Of a stretch of DNA of 15,884 nt, positions 1 through 7,546 are shown one piece after another; positions within the stretch are counted from its first letter, which is position 1; each line of letters opens with the position of its first letter. A program made the position numbers and the translations under genes. The DNA comes from GWC2-56-14 sp043731355 (GTDB lineage: Bacteria; Nitrospirota; UBA9217). The notes beneath the pieces were generated by a model. That model had not been told where the DNA came from and searched no databases. It saw only the letters and a list, made by a program, of their open reading frames with translations. The stretch covers positions 1 to 15,884 of the forward strand of contig JAYTJE010000115.1 in the NCBI GenBank assembly GCA_043731355.1, read 5' to 3'.

Positions 1-663
1 GATAAAATCCGTTATTCTGACCACCGCGGCCGATCTTGCCGCTTCATCCCGCACAATGCCGCCCTTGCCCACCTGCCCCTTCCCCACCTCGAACTGGGGC
101 TTGATGAGCGCAACCAGCTCCGCACCCGGTCTCAAAAATTGCAGGATGGAGGGGACCACTTTTTCGAGTGAGATGAACGACACGTCGATGACCGCAATAT
201 CGACGGGCTCCGGGACCAGTGAGGGTTCGATGGCGCGGATATTGACCCGTTCGATCGTAACGACACGCGGGTCCTGCCGGAGCTTCCAGGCAAGCTGACC
301 GTAGCCCACGTCCACGGCATATACTTTTTTTGCGCCGTGCTGCAGCAGGCAGTCCGTGAACCCGCCGGTCGAAGCGCCCACATCGAGCACGAGCTTTCCT
401 TCCGCGGATACTCCGAACTCTTTTAAGGCCCCCGCAAGCTTCAGCCCGCCCCTGCTGACATAGGGGAGGACCTCGCCAAGAATGCGTATTTCCGCATCGT
501 CAGGCACGAGGGAGCCGGCCTTATCCTGCTTCTGTCCATTCACCAGGATCTGGCCCGCCAGGATCAGGGCCTGTCCTCGCTCACGACTTTCCACGAGCCC
601 CCGGTCGGCCAGGAGCCGGTCGATGCGGAGCTTGCCCGCCTTCTGTTTTTTGTCTTCAGACAT
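1..663 (-). CDS. tlyA: TlyA-family rRNA 2'-O-methyltransferase (3' end cut by the window edge)
   Basis: The reading frame opens at an ATG (661-663) and stays open to base 1, giving 221 residues without a stop; the family usually runs about 245-275 residues, so only the C-terminus is missing. Residues about 12-60 form an S4 RNA-binding domain (LRIDRLLADRGLVESRERG). Next come SRGGLKL (70-76), which holds the conserved lysine, and the SAM-binding motif DVGASTGGFTD (94-104). DVSFISL and IKPQFE follow, as expected for an RrmJ-like Rossmann methyltransferase. Known members methylate 16S/23S rRNA 2'-hydroxyls; the older name 'haemolysin A' is misleading. AAAGG lies 5 nt upstream of the ATG. It follows dxs, a linkage seen in many bacteria, but an intrinsic terminator separates them. 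The exact rRNA target cannot be read from the sequence. Confidence 0.93.
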   Translation of the reverse strand, partial: MSEDKKQKAGKLRIDRLLADRGLVESRERGQALILAGQILVNGQKQDKAGSLVPDDAEIRILGEVLPYVSRGGLKLAGALKEFGVSAEGKLVLDVGASTGGFTDCLLQHGAKKVYAVDVGYGQLAWKLRQDPRVVTIERVNIRAIEPSLVPEPVDIAVIDVSFISLEKVVPSILQFLRPGAELVALIKPQFEVGKGQVGKGGIVRDEAARSAAVVRITDFI

Positions 664-697
664 AACTCCCTTTACGTCAGGCCTCCGCAGGCATCAT

Positions 698-727
698 AAA
701 AAAAGACGCCAGGAAATCTCTGGCGCC
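698..727 (-). terminator. Rho-independent terminator between dxs and tlyA
   Basis: Read on the minus strand, GGCGCCAG pairs with CTGGCGTC (8 bp including one G-U pair) around a 7-nt loop. Seven T residues follow immediately (complement of the A-run at 698-704). It lies 56 bp past the dxs stop and 34 bp before the tlyA start, so it should end or attenuate the xseB-ispA-dxs transcript. I see no clear separate promoter for tlyA in the short space that remains. Confidence 0.85.
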
Positions 728-751
728 TCCAGGCTTGCATCAGCCTTTACT

Positions 752-779
752 CCGCAATCCGAAATCCGCATTCCGCAAT
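752..779. repeat. Heptanucleotide tandem array, family A (4 units)
   Basis: On the plus strand the units read CCGCAAT, CCGAAAT, CCGCATT, CCGCAAT: four consecutive 7-mers differing at one or two positions. The array sits 4 bp past the dxs stop codon, between it and the terminator. The same family occurs in opposite orientation at 8720-8747. Confidence 0.85.
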
Positions 780-783
780 CGTA

Positions 784-2703
784 TCAAGCATCTTTCGCTT
801 TAAGGTTCAGCACCGGCGCCACTGCCTTGAGCCGGGACCGCAGGACGAACTCCCTGACCGAGGCGTAGATTCCGTCGGCGTCCAAACCATACTTTTTCCG
901 GAGCAGGGACTGCGTCCCGTGCTCGATGTACGCATCAGGCAGCCCGATCCGCAGCGACTTCACGCCGGTAATGCCCGCCGCGTCAAGGCTTTCGAGTACG
1001 GCGCTCCCGAAACCACACATCAGAGCATGTTCTTCCACCGTGACCACCCTGTTGGTCTTTTTAGCGACCCGATGGAGAAGCTCCTTGTCGAGCGGCTTTA
1101 CGAACCGGGCGTTCACCACGGTCGCCTGAACGCCGTCATCAGCCAGACGCTTCGCCGCCTCCAGCGAGGGAGAGACCATATTGCCGATGGCGATGATGGC
1201 GACGTCGGCCCCGTCCATCAGCAGTTCGGCTTTCCCGATCTCGAGCGTTTTTAATTCCTGGTCCATGGGCACGCCGTATCCCGTTCCCCGCGGATAACGC
1301 ACTGCCGAGGGGCCGGAATACTCAACCGCGGTCCTGATCATGTGCTGCAGTTCGTTCTCATCCTTCGGCGCCATCAGGACCATGTTCGGCACATGGCGCA
1401 GGTAGGCGATGTCGAACACGCCGTGGTGCGTGGGCCCGTCCTCACCCACCAGTCCGGCGCGGTCGAGCGCCAGCGTCACCGGAAGGTTCTGGAGACAAAG
1501 ATCATGCACGATCTGGTCGTAGGCCCGCTGCGTGAACGTGGAGTAAATGGCCGCCACCGGATGCAGCCCCTCGACCGCAAGGCCGCAGGCGAACGTGATG
1601 CCGTGCGACTCCGCGATGCCCACATCGAAGAACCGGTCCGGGAACCGCTCCGAGAATTTTTCGAGCCCCGTGCCTTCAGGCATGGCCGCGGAGATCGCCA
1701 CGATCTTTTCATTGTCCGTCGCAAGCTTGATCAGGGTCTGACCGAAGACTTCGGTGTAACTCAACACCGCCGACTTTTTGGCCGTTTTGCCGGTGGCAAG
1801 ATCGAACGGCGGGGTGCCATGGAACTGTGAGGGGTTGCATTCGGCGAACTCGCAGCCTTTTCCTTTTTTCGTGATCACATGGACAAGCACGGGCCAGGTG
1901 AAATCCTTTATATTGTTGAACGTCTGAAGCAGGTGCTCGATGTTATGCCCGTCGATGGGTCCGACATACTGGAACCCAAGCTCTTCGAACAGCATGCCCG
2001 GCGCCATGAGCCCCTTGATGGAATCCTCGGTCCTTTTTGCGATGGTGAACATGGTCTCCCCGACCCGGGGGATCCCCTGGAGAAACTGCTTGGTCTCCCG
2101 GCGGAATTTCGTATACAAGTTCCCGGTCATCAGCCTGCTGAGATACGAGGAGAGCGCCCCCACGTTGGGGGATATGGACATCTCGTTGTCATTCAGGATA
2201 ACGACCAGGTTCTTCTTCAGATGCCCGGCCTGGTTCATGCCTTCAAAGGCAAGGCCGGCTGAAATGGAACCGTCGCCGATCACGGCGATGACGCGATACT
2301 CTTCGCCTTTGATGTCCCGTGCAGCGATCATGCCGAGCGCCGCTGATATTGACGTGCTGGCGTGGCCCACATCGAAGTGGTCGCAGGGGCTTTCTTCGCG
2401 CTTGGGGAAACCGCTCATGCCCCCATGCTGCCGCAGCGTCGCAAACTGGGCGCGCCGCCCCGTCAGGATCTTGTGCGCATAGGCCTGGTGCCCCACGTCC
2501 CAGACAATACGGTCCTTCGGCGTGTCAAAGGCATAGTGCAGGGCGATGGTCAGGTCCACCACGCCGAGGCTGGAAGCCAGGTGGCCGCCGGTCCGCGATA
2601 CGACGTTGATGATCTCCTGCCGCACCTCTCCCGCGAGGGCCGGAAGTTCCTCCTGCGAAAGTGTTCTCAGATCTTGTGAGCTGTTAATGGCGTCGAGAAT
2701 CAT
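784..2703 (-). CDS. dxs: 1-deoxy-D-xylulose-5-phosphate synthase
   Basis: This thiamine-diphosphate enzyme condenses pyruvate and glyceraldehyde 3-phosphate to DXP, the first step of the non-mevalonate isoprenoid pathway. With the ATG at 2703 the protein is 639 residues, close to the usual ~620-640. Visible landmarks are RTGGHLASSLG near the N-terminus, the ThDP/Mg motif GDGSISAG (about 143-150) ending in NDNEMS, the catalytic glutamate in FDVGIAESHG (about 365), and the transketolase pyrimidine-domain signature around RAGLVGEDGPTHHG. The frame can extend to a TTG at 2721 that overlaps the ispA stop. I prefer ATG 2703 because GAGG stands 5 nt upstream and the protein then begins MILDAINS, as family members usually do. 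It is the third gene of xseB-ispA-dxs, which couples DXP supply to prenyl diphosphate synthesis. Confidence 0.97.
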   Translation of the reverse strand: MILDAINSSQDLRTLSQEELPALAGEVRQEIINVVSRTGGHLASSLGVVDLTIALHYAFDTPKDRIVWDVGHQAYAHKILTGRRAQFATLRQHGGMSGFPKREESPCDHFDVGHASTSISAALGMIAARDIKGEEYRVIAVIGDGSISAGLAFEGMNQAGHLKKNLVVILNDNEMSISPNVGALSSYLSRLMTGNLYTKFRRETKQFLQGIPRVGETMFTIAKRTEDSIKGLMAPGMLFEELGFQYVGPIDGHNIEHLLQTFNNIKDFTWPVLVHVITKKGKGCEFAECNPSQFHGTPPFDLATGKTAKKSAVLSYTEVFGQTLIKLATDNEKIVAISAAMPEGTGLEKFSERFPDRFFDVGIAESHGITFACGLAVEGLHPVAAIYSTFTQRAYDQIVHDLCLQNLPVTLALDRAGLVGEDGPTHHGVFDIAYLRHVPNMVLMAPKDENELQHMIRTAVEYSGPSAVRYPRGTGYGVPMDQELKTLEIGKAELLMDGADVAIIAIGNMVSPSLEAAKRLADDGVQATVVNARFVKPLDKELLHRVAKKTNRVVTVEEHALMCGFGSAVLESLDAAGITGVKSLRIGLPDAYIEHGTQSLLRKKYGLDADGIYASVREFVLRSRLKAVAPVLNLKAKDA

Positions 2704-2717
2704 GGTTGCCTCGCTTT

Positions 2718-3608
2718 TCAATTCACTCTCTCTACAATGTACTTCGCCAGTTCCCTGAGCGGGTCCGCCTTGCGGTCAAAATCCTTGAGCAGATGAACGG
2801 CCTTGTCCGCGACCTCTACCGCTCTACGCCGCGATTCTTCAAGTCCATAGAAGCTCGGAAAGGTCTTCTTGTCCTTTTTGAGATCGCTTCCCACGTCTTT
2901 GCCAATCTCCTCCCGAGTGCCCGTAAGATCCAGGATGTCGTCCGCGATCTGGAACGCAAGTCCCACCAGCTCACCGTAGCGGGAAAGCGCCGCAAACTGC
3001 CGCTTCCCCGCCCGGGCATAGAGCGCGCCGACGCGCACGGACGCCCGGATCAATGCGCCGGTCTTGTGCGTATGGATGTATTCCAGCGTGGGGAGCTCCA
3101 CGTCCTTGCCTTCGGACTGGATGTCAACCACCTGGCCGCCCACCATGCCGAAGACTCCTGATGCAGTGGAGATCTCCCGGATGATCGCAAGCAGCCTGGC
3201 AGCAGGCACTATTTTCAAGCGCTTGGGGTCGGACAGGACCTCAAAGGCCATGTTCAGAAGACCGTCGCCGGCAAGAATGGCAATGGCCTCTCCGTATACC
3301 TTGTGGCAGGTCGGCCTGTTTCGGCGGAAATCGTCGTCATCCATGGCGGGAAGATCGTCATGGACCAGGGAGTAGGTATGGACCAGTTCAAGCGAGGCGG
3401 CAAGGGGAAGCAGGCCAACGGTGGCCGCGCCGAGCGCTTCAGCGGAAGCGATTGCCAGCAGGGGCCGCACCCGTTTACCGCCGGCAAAAAGGCTGTAACG
3501 CATGGCTTCATGCACCGCGGGCGGGAACGTCTTCGCGGGCGGAACTAATTTTTCGAGCGACCGATCGACGATGATCTTTTTTTTATGAAGATAGGCCTGT
3601 ATATTCAT
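2718..3608 (-). CDS. ispA: Short-chain polyprenyl diphosphate synthase (farnesyl/geranylgeranyl type)
   Basis: The enzyme adds isopentenyl diphosphate to allylic diphosphates to make farnesyl, possibly geranylgeranyl, diphosphate. It is 296 residues, the usual length. GGKRVRP (43-49) binds IPP, the first Asp-rich motif DDLPAMDDDD is at 84-93 within HTYSLVHDDLPAMD as in E. coli IspA, GGQ is at 157-159 and the second Asp-rich motif DDILD is at 223-227. All catalytic aspartates are present. Chain length cannot be decided from the motif alone. The ATG lies 12 bp after the xseB stop with no close Shine-Dalgarno site (GAGGAG is about 15 nt away), so translation is probably coupled to xseB. Its TGA at 2718 lies 14 bp before the preferred dxs start. 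Confidence 0.96.
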   Translation of the reverse strand: MNIQAYLHKKKIIVDRSLEKLVPPAKTFPPAVHEAMRYSLFAGGKRVRPLLAIASAEALGAATVGLLPLAASLELVHTYSLVHDDLPAMDDDDFRRNRPTCHKVYGEAIAILAGDGLLNMAFEVLSDPKRLKIVPAARLLAIIREISTASGVFGMVGGQVVDIQSEGKDVELPTLEYIHTHKTGALIRASVRVGALYARAGKRQFAALSRYGELVGLAFQIADDILDLTGTREEIGKDVGSDLKKDKKTFPSFYGLEESRRRAVEVADKAVHLLKDFDRKADPLRELAKYIVERVN

Positions 3609-3620
3609 GATGCGGCGGAG

Positions 3621-3851
3621 TTACTCCTCTTCCTCGTTAAAAGGCCGTGCGACTAATTTTCCCGTTTCATCCTTCAGCAGGATTTCCACGCGGCGTTCAG
3701 CATCCTCCAGCCGGCGGTTGCAGATGCGGGAGAGCTTGATCCCCTCCTCGAAAAGCTTGAGCGATTGCTCCAGTGGAAGGTCCCCCTGCTCAAGCTCCTT
3801 CACCAGCTCTTCGAGGCGCGCCAGAGCAGCTTCAAATTTTTTTTCCGCCAT
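3621..3851 (-). CDS. xseB: Exodeoxyribonuclease VII small subunit
   Basis: A 76-residue, charged, all-helical protein, the normal size for XseB, which binds several-to-one to XseA and is needed for ssDNA exonuclease activity. The family pattern is clear: FEAALARLEELVKELEQGDLPLEQSLKLFEEG near the start (shown here in pieces: FEAALARLEELV, then LEQGDLPLEQSL, then LFEEGIKL), followed by a helix ending in a very acidic tail. The ATG has GGAG 8 nt upstream. It is the first gene after a good promoter (3877-3906) and heads xseB-ispA-dxs. Unusually it is 3.7 kb from xseA, separated by the HEAT and HD-GYP genes. The partner relationship is known from the family; separate promoters here are inferred. 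Confidence 0.95.
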   Translation of the reverse strand: MAEKKFEAALARLEELVKELEQGDLPLEQSLKLFEEGIKLSRICNRRLEDAERRVEILLKDETGKLVARPFNEEEE

Positions 3852-3876
3852 AGCTCGGTCTCCAATTGATGGATGG

Positions 3877-3906
3877 ATTATATACGGGCCGCGAGGATAA
3901 AATCAA
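3877..3906 (-). promoter_or_regulatory. Sigma-70-type promoter for xseB-ispA-dxs
   Basis: On the minus strand a TTGATT -35 (3906-3901) is followed by an 18-bp spacer and a perfect TATAAT -10 (3882-3877). The predicted start is near 3870, giving a leader of about 19 nt with a Shine-Dalgarno GGAG before the xseB ATG. Confidence 0.7.
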
Positions 3907-3942
3907 GCCAAAAGGCGGCCAACTGCGCAAAAATGCCCGGAA

Positions 3943-5364
3943 CTACGTCAGATATTTTTTCAGATCGATGCGGGATACGTAGGGGTCTATGGTGCCGACG
4001 ATCGAGCGTTTGAATTTTCCACCATCGGTCTCAAGCAGGCTGACATCGGCATTTTCTTTTTCCGAACCATCGAATTTAGTAAGGAGCAGCACCCGGGGAT
4101 GCATCAGGTCCCGGGTCTGATGGGTGACCAGCCCCACTTCGCCGGTGTTGAGCTTAAGGACCGTGCCAATGGGAAAGAGGCCCATCATGTTGACAAAAGC
4201 CTTTATCAGGACGGGATCGAACGACGAGCCGCGCTTCTTCAGCAGGATTCGGATAGCCTGGTCGGAAGGCGTCTGGATGCTGTAATAGACCCGCGCGGCG
4301 GTAATGGCGTCATAGGCGTCGGCAATGGAAACGATCTGCGAGAAAAGATGCTGCCGGACCCCGGTTGCGGGATACCCCTGCTCTCCATGCTGATGATGCT
4401 CAAACGCCGCCACCATGGCCATTTTGGTAACTCCCGGAATATCGGCGAGGGCCAGCGCTCCCTCAACGGGATGCCGCTTGAGTATTTCCCACTCCGGTCC
4501 GGTAAGCTTGCCGGGTTTATTGATGATCTCGTGCGGAATGCTGGCTTTGCCCATATCGTGGAGCAGCCCTGCCAAACCAAGGGCCGCGAGCTGGGGTTTT
4601 TCAAAATGGAGGAACGTCCCGAGCGAGGACGCAAGAAGTGAGGTGTTTACCGAGTGGGCAAAGGTGTACTCGTCGTACATTTTGAGGTGGGTCAGGCCAA
4701 GATAGGCGTCCCGGTTTTTTAGGAGGTTGTCGACCAGTGTCTGCACGGTCGTGTTTATTTTGCGCATGTTGACTTTTTTGTCAAGCTGCCGGGCTTCGAT
4801 CATCTCCTTCATGGTCTCGATAGCGTCCAGAAAAACCGCGGCGGCTTTCTTTTTTCCTTCTTTGATCACGCTTCCGAGCTTTTTATCCACGGCCAGAACG
4901 CGGTGCAGAACGATATGGGCAAACAGCGCCTTCGGCTCTGCCGCGTCAACGCCGCGCTCAGCCTGATACACCGCGGCGTCCTTGTTCATCAGGTCGGCGA
5001 ACGCCGTGAGCTCGTCCGCGGCAAGGCCCGGCTTAAAAACGAGCCCCCCGATGTCGCAGCCCGAGAACACCTCCATGAGCGCCGCAAGACTCTGGTCGAT
5101 CGGGACCGAATCCTTTTCAAAGAACAGCTCCCCTCCCACGAGATAGAACGGGACCTCTTTCCGGTCCACCAGCAGTTCATTGATCTTCAGCAGAAACTTG
5201 TCCGCGGATGCGAGAACAAAGGGATGCGACGCCGGATAGAGAGTCGAGTTTTTCAGCACGGCGGCGAGCAGCTGAAACGCCGTTTTTGCGGAATTCATCA
5301 ACTGCTGCCGAACGTAAAAGGACTGCTTCGCTTCGCCCTGATTATCGCTTTGTTTTTCCGGCAT
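3943..5364 (-). CDS. HD-GYP domain protein (putative cyclic-di-GMP phosphodiesterase) with an extra N-terminal domain
   Basis: 473 residues. Residues about 27-128 form an N-terminal domain that also occurs in the adjacent HEAT protein (shared LYP..P, FF, GL..EL pattern); it is not a receiver domain. Residues about 180-390 form the HD-GYP domain: HSVN (H237), HDMGK (H269, D270), KRHPVEG (H298), HH at 323-324, GYP at 330-332 and IADAYDA (D349). The metal-binding set therefore looks intact. The loop reads HHQHGEQGYP, one residue shorter than the usual HHExxDGxGYP. After it comes the C-terminal extension typical of the family (FPIGTVLKLNTGEVGLV). Family members hydrolyse cyclic di-GMP, but activity here is inferred. 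There is no signal peptide or membrane segment, so it should be cytoplasmic. AGGAGA lies 8 nt before the ATG, and the gene overlaps the HEAT gene by 23 bp, implying co-translation. Confidence 0.88.
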   Translation of the reverse strand: MPEKQSDNQGEAKQSFYVRQQLMNSAKTAFQLLAAVLKNSTLYPASHPFVLASADKFLLKINELLVDRKEVPFYLVGGELFFEKDSVPIDQSLAALMEVFSGCDIGGLVFKPGLAADELTAFADLMNKDAAVYQAERGVDAAEPKALFAHIVLHRVLAVDKKLGSVIKEGKKKAAAVFLDAIETMKEMIEARQLDKKVNMRKINTTVQTLVDNLLKNRDAYLGLTHLKMYDEYTFAHSVNTSLLASSLGTFLHFEKPQLAALGLAGLLHDMGKASIPHEIINKPGKLTGPEWEILKRHPVEGALALADIPGVTKMAMVAAFEHHQHGEQGYPATGVRQHLFSQIVSIADAYDAITAARVYYSIQTPSDQAIRILLKKRGSSFDPVLIKAFVNMMGLFPIGTVLKLNTGEVGLVTHQTRDLMHPRVLLLTKFDGSEKENADVSLLETDGGKFKRSIVGTIDPYVSRIDLKKYLT

Positions 5365-7432
5365 CGGCCCGTCTCCTGTTGATGGCTTCGATGGCGGACA
5401 GCGCGGCGGCCCGAAGCTTTTCCTGGAGCTTCCTCGGCTTCCACCAGCGCACCCTGGTGTAGCGCGCCAGAAATTCCGCCGACTCCCCGCCGCCGATCCT
5501 GCCGAGGACCGCGATCGCGTCGAGTATTAGCTCCAGCTCCCGCCGCTTGAGCGGGCGCAGTTCGGCAAAGTCCATCACGTAGCGCGCTTCCGTGTCTCCC
5601 AACCCCTGAAGCTCGCCGAGGCCCCGCAGCGCCAGCACCTGAAGATTATGGTCCTTGTCCTTGAGATACCGCGCCAGCAGTCCCGCCGCTTTTCGTCCTC
5701 CAATGTTGATCAGCGCGGATATGATTTCCTCCCTGATCCGCGCATCCTTATGGTCCGCCACTTTGTGCAGAAACGCCAGGGCCTGCTCTGCTTTCGTATC
5801 ACCCAGGATGCGCACTGCGTTCCGCACCACGAACCAGCGCCGGTCGGACAGCTGTTCACCGACCAGGGCCACCTGGTTTTTGCCCATGTCTTTCAAAATG
5901 TCGAGCAGAAACAACCGCGCATCGCGGTCACGCTCCTCGGCCAGCAAATCCAGCAGCAGCAACGTTCCCGCCCGGTCAAGGGTCTTCAGATAGAGATAGG
6001 CTGCGGCGTATTCCGCGGAATCCGGTTTCCGCTTCCTCATTTCGGCGATCATGTCCGCGACAGCGGATTTGGACGCGGTCTTTTTGAGCGCCTCGGTCAT
6101 GCGGGCTTTGAAGGCGGGAGCGACCGCGGAATGAAACGCCCGAATGATAATCGCGGCAAGCTCATAATTCTTTTTTTTCTGAAGATAGCCGAGCAATTCC
6201 TCCAGCTGACGCACAACACCGGAAAAGAGCTTTACCTCCTGCTCCTCCGAAACAGGCCGGTGGGGGTTCTTTACCAGGGGAATCAGAAAGATGAGTGTGC
6301 GCACCGCCATCTGAATGATGTCCGACTCCATGCCGACCCCGCTCATCGCCTTGAGCGTCTCCATCTCCTCCGGCGTGTAGACCGCAAGCTCCGGCGCTAT
6401 CTTCTCCGTGATATCCGCGGGGACCGGCGTGACCACAACCAATGCGGGGTCGAACGCCGCGGCGGGCGGCGCGCTTTTTTTCGCGGTTGTTTTTTTCAGC
6501 AGCGTTGCCACATGCTGCACGGTCCAGGCATTGGAAAAACGTCCGGTCTGGACCTCCTGCAGTTCACTGGGGACCTGTTCTTCGACATCGACGGCCTGTT
6601 CGCTCGCAAGCTCCGCGTCAAGGTCCGCATACAGCTTGCCGGCGACGAACCCCTCCCGAACGTTTGATTCCAGGGCAAGGACCGACTGCGCCAGCCCCTC
6701 GAACAGCGTATCGCTTTCCTCGGGATGTTCCTTCCGGATTTTCTGTCCCGCCTCCTGATAGAGTGAATACAGCCGGTCCTCCACGCTTTCATTTTCCCCG
6801 CGCGTCTGCCGGGCAAGCTCAAGCATGCTCGCGCCGAACCCTTCCGGGTCGGCCATCAGGGTCCCCAGGACCAGGGTGCGGCCGGAGAAGAGCGACGCCT
6901 TCTTCTCCCCTGCTTTTCCTCCGGCCTCGGCCGAGGCTTTGGCAGGCTGGTCCCATCCCTGTTCGGTCTTGGTCGTAATGACCTCGTCAAGCCCTGACTC
7001 AACGACCTTGATATGCGTCGCGCCAAACTCCCACAGGACCGAGGAGACGCCGCTCTTCATGGCCATTTCCTCCGAAGAGAGGGCAAGGGCCTTCAAAAGG
7101 ACCATCAGTTCCTCTTCGAGGAGCCCCTCGCTGAAAGCGAGCTCGCGTATCTCCTTCGCGAACAGGTCCTGCGCAATGGCTTTGTTGAGCGCGGCATCCT
7201 TTCCAAAGGGCGTCGTACCATAGGTAAAAAAGGTCTTGTGGACCCCTACCTGGTATTCAGGAGCGGTTTCGAAAAAATGGGACAGGAGCTCGCAGGCTTT
7301 TGAGACGGATTGCGAATAGATGGGATTATTGGGAGGATAGAGTTTTACCGCTCTGATCGCCGTGATCAGGCTTCTCATGACATCCTGGATCTCCGGCGAC
7401 AACGCATCTTGATGAGCAGCTTCTTTTGCCAT
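5342..7432 (-). CDS. HEAT-repeat protein sharing an N-terminal domain with the HD-GYP neighbour
   Basis: 696 residues, no signal peptide or membrane segment; not a named family that I recognise. Residues about 18-120 resemble the N-terminus of the neighbouring HD-GYP protein (KLYPPNNP, FF, LAFSEGLLEEEL). A linker rich in Ala, Lys and Gly (about 160-180) leads to a helical middle section, a second Ala/Pro/Lys-rich linker and a further helical section. The C-terminal third is made of tandem helical hairpins of HEAT/PBS-lyase type (VRNAVRILGDTKAEQALAFL, then REEIISALINIGGRKA). The tail is basic (NRRRADAGKTKR). HEAT arrays usually bind proteins, so a scaffold or partner role for the HD-GYP protein is inferred. 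A TTGACA promoter sits so close that transcription should start at the ATG; there is no Shine-Dalgarno site. An alternative ATG lies at codon 19, just before the conserved domain. Confidence 0.85.
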   Translation of the reverse strand: MAKEAAHQDALSPEIQDVMRSLITAIRAVKLYPPNNPIYSQSVSKACELLSHFFETAPEYQVGVHKTFFTYGTTPFGKDAALNKAIAQDLFAKEIRELAFSEGLLEEELMVLLKALALSSEEMAMKSGVSSVLWEFGATHIKVVESGLDEVITTKTEQGWDQPAKASAEAGGKAGEKKASLFSGRTLVLGTLMADPEGFGASMLELARQTRGENESVEDRLYSLYQEAGQKIRKEHPEESDTLFEGLAQSVLALESNVREGFVAGKLYADLDAELASEQAVDVEEQVPSELQEVQTGRFSNAWTVQHVATLLKKTTAKKSAPPAAAFDPALVVVTPVPADITEKIAPELAVYTPEEMETLKAMSGVGMESDIIQMAVRTLIFLIPLVKNPHRPVSEEQEVKLFSGVVRQLEELLGYLQKKKNYELAAIIIRAFHSAVAPAFKARMTEALKKTASKSAVADMIAEMRKRKPDSAEYAAAYLYLKTLDRAGTLLLLDLLAEERDRDARLFLLDILKDMGKNQVALVGEQLSDRRWFVVRNAVRILGDTKAEQALAFLHKVADHKDARIREEIISALINIGGRKAAGLLARYLKDKDHNLQVLALRGLGELQGLGDTEARYVMDFAELRPLKRRELELILDAIAVLGRIGGGESAEFLARYTRVRWWKPRKLQEKLRAAALSAIEAINRRRADAGKTKR

Positions 7433-7437
7433 GGTTT

Positions 7438-7466
7438 AGAGTACCACAAGACAGGGGGAGTGTCAA
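7438..7466 (-). promoter_or_regulatory. Promoter abutting the HEAT-repeat gene
   Basis: On the minus strand a perfect TTGACA (7466-7461), a 17-bp spacer and TACTCT (7443-7438) preceded by TGG (extended -10). The expected start point is about 7431, at the ATG itself, so the transcript may be leaderless. The -10 is weak, but the -35, spacing and TG motif together are good. Confidence 0.55.
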
Positions 7467-7518
7467 AAGAGGAAATGCATGTTCACGCAGCCTTGAACAG
7501 TGCTTGCGCGCGTGCCGC

Positions 7519-7546
7519 GTGGAGAAGATCAGGTGATCTTTTCCAC
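7519..7546. other. Hairpin spanning the xseA stop codon
   Basis: GTGGAGAAGATC and its near-complement GATCTTTTCCAC flank a 4-nt loop: 11 of 12 pairs match. The xseA TGA lies at the loop edge. No T-run follows on either strand, so it is not a classical terminator; it could stabilise the 3' end of the ymdB-xseA message. Confidence 0.5.

Noticed and set aside
3852..3942. Terminator after the HD-GYP gene
   Set aside because: Only a 3-bp GCC/GGC stem can be drawn and the following T-rich stretch is the -35 region of the xseB promoter.
5648..6667. 339-codon plus-strand frame opposite the HEAT gene
   Set aside because: Composition is rich in Arg, His and Gln, as expected of an antisense shadow; the minus-strand frame is continuous and motif-bearing.
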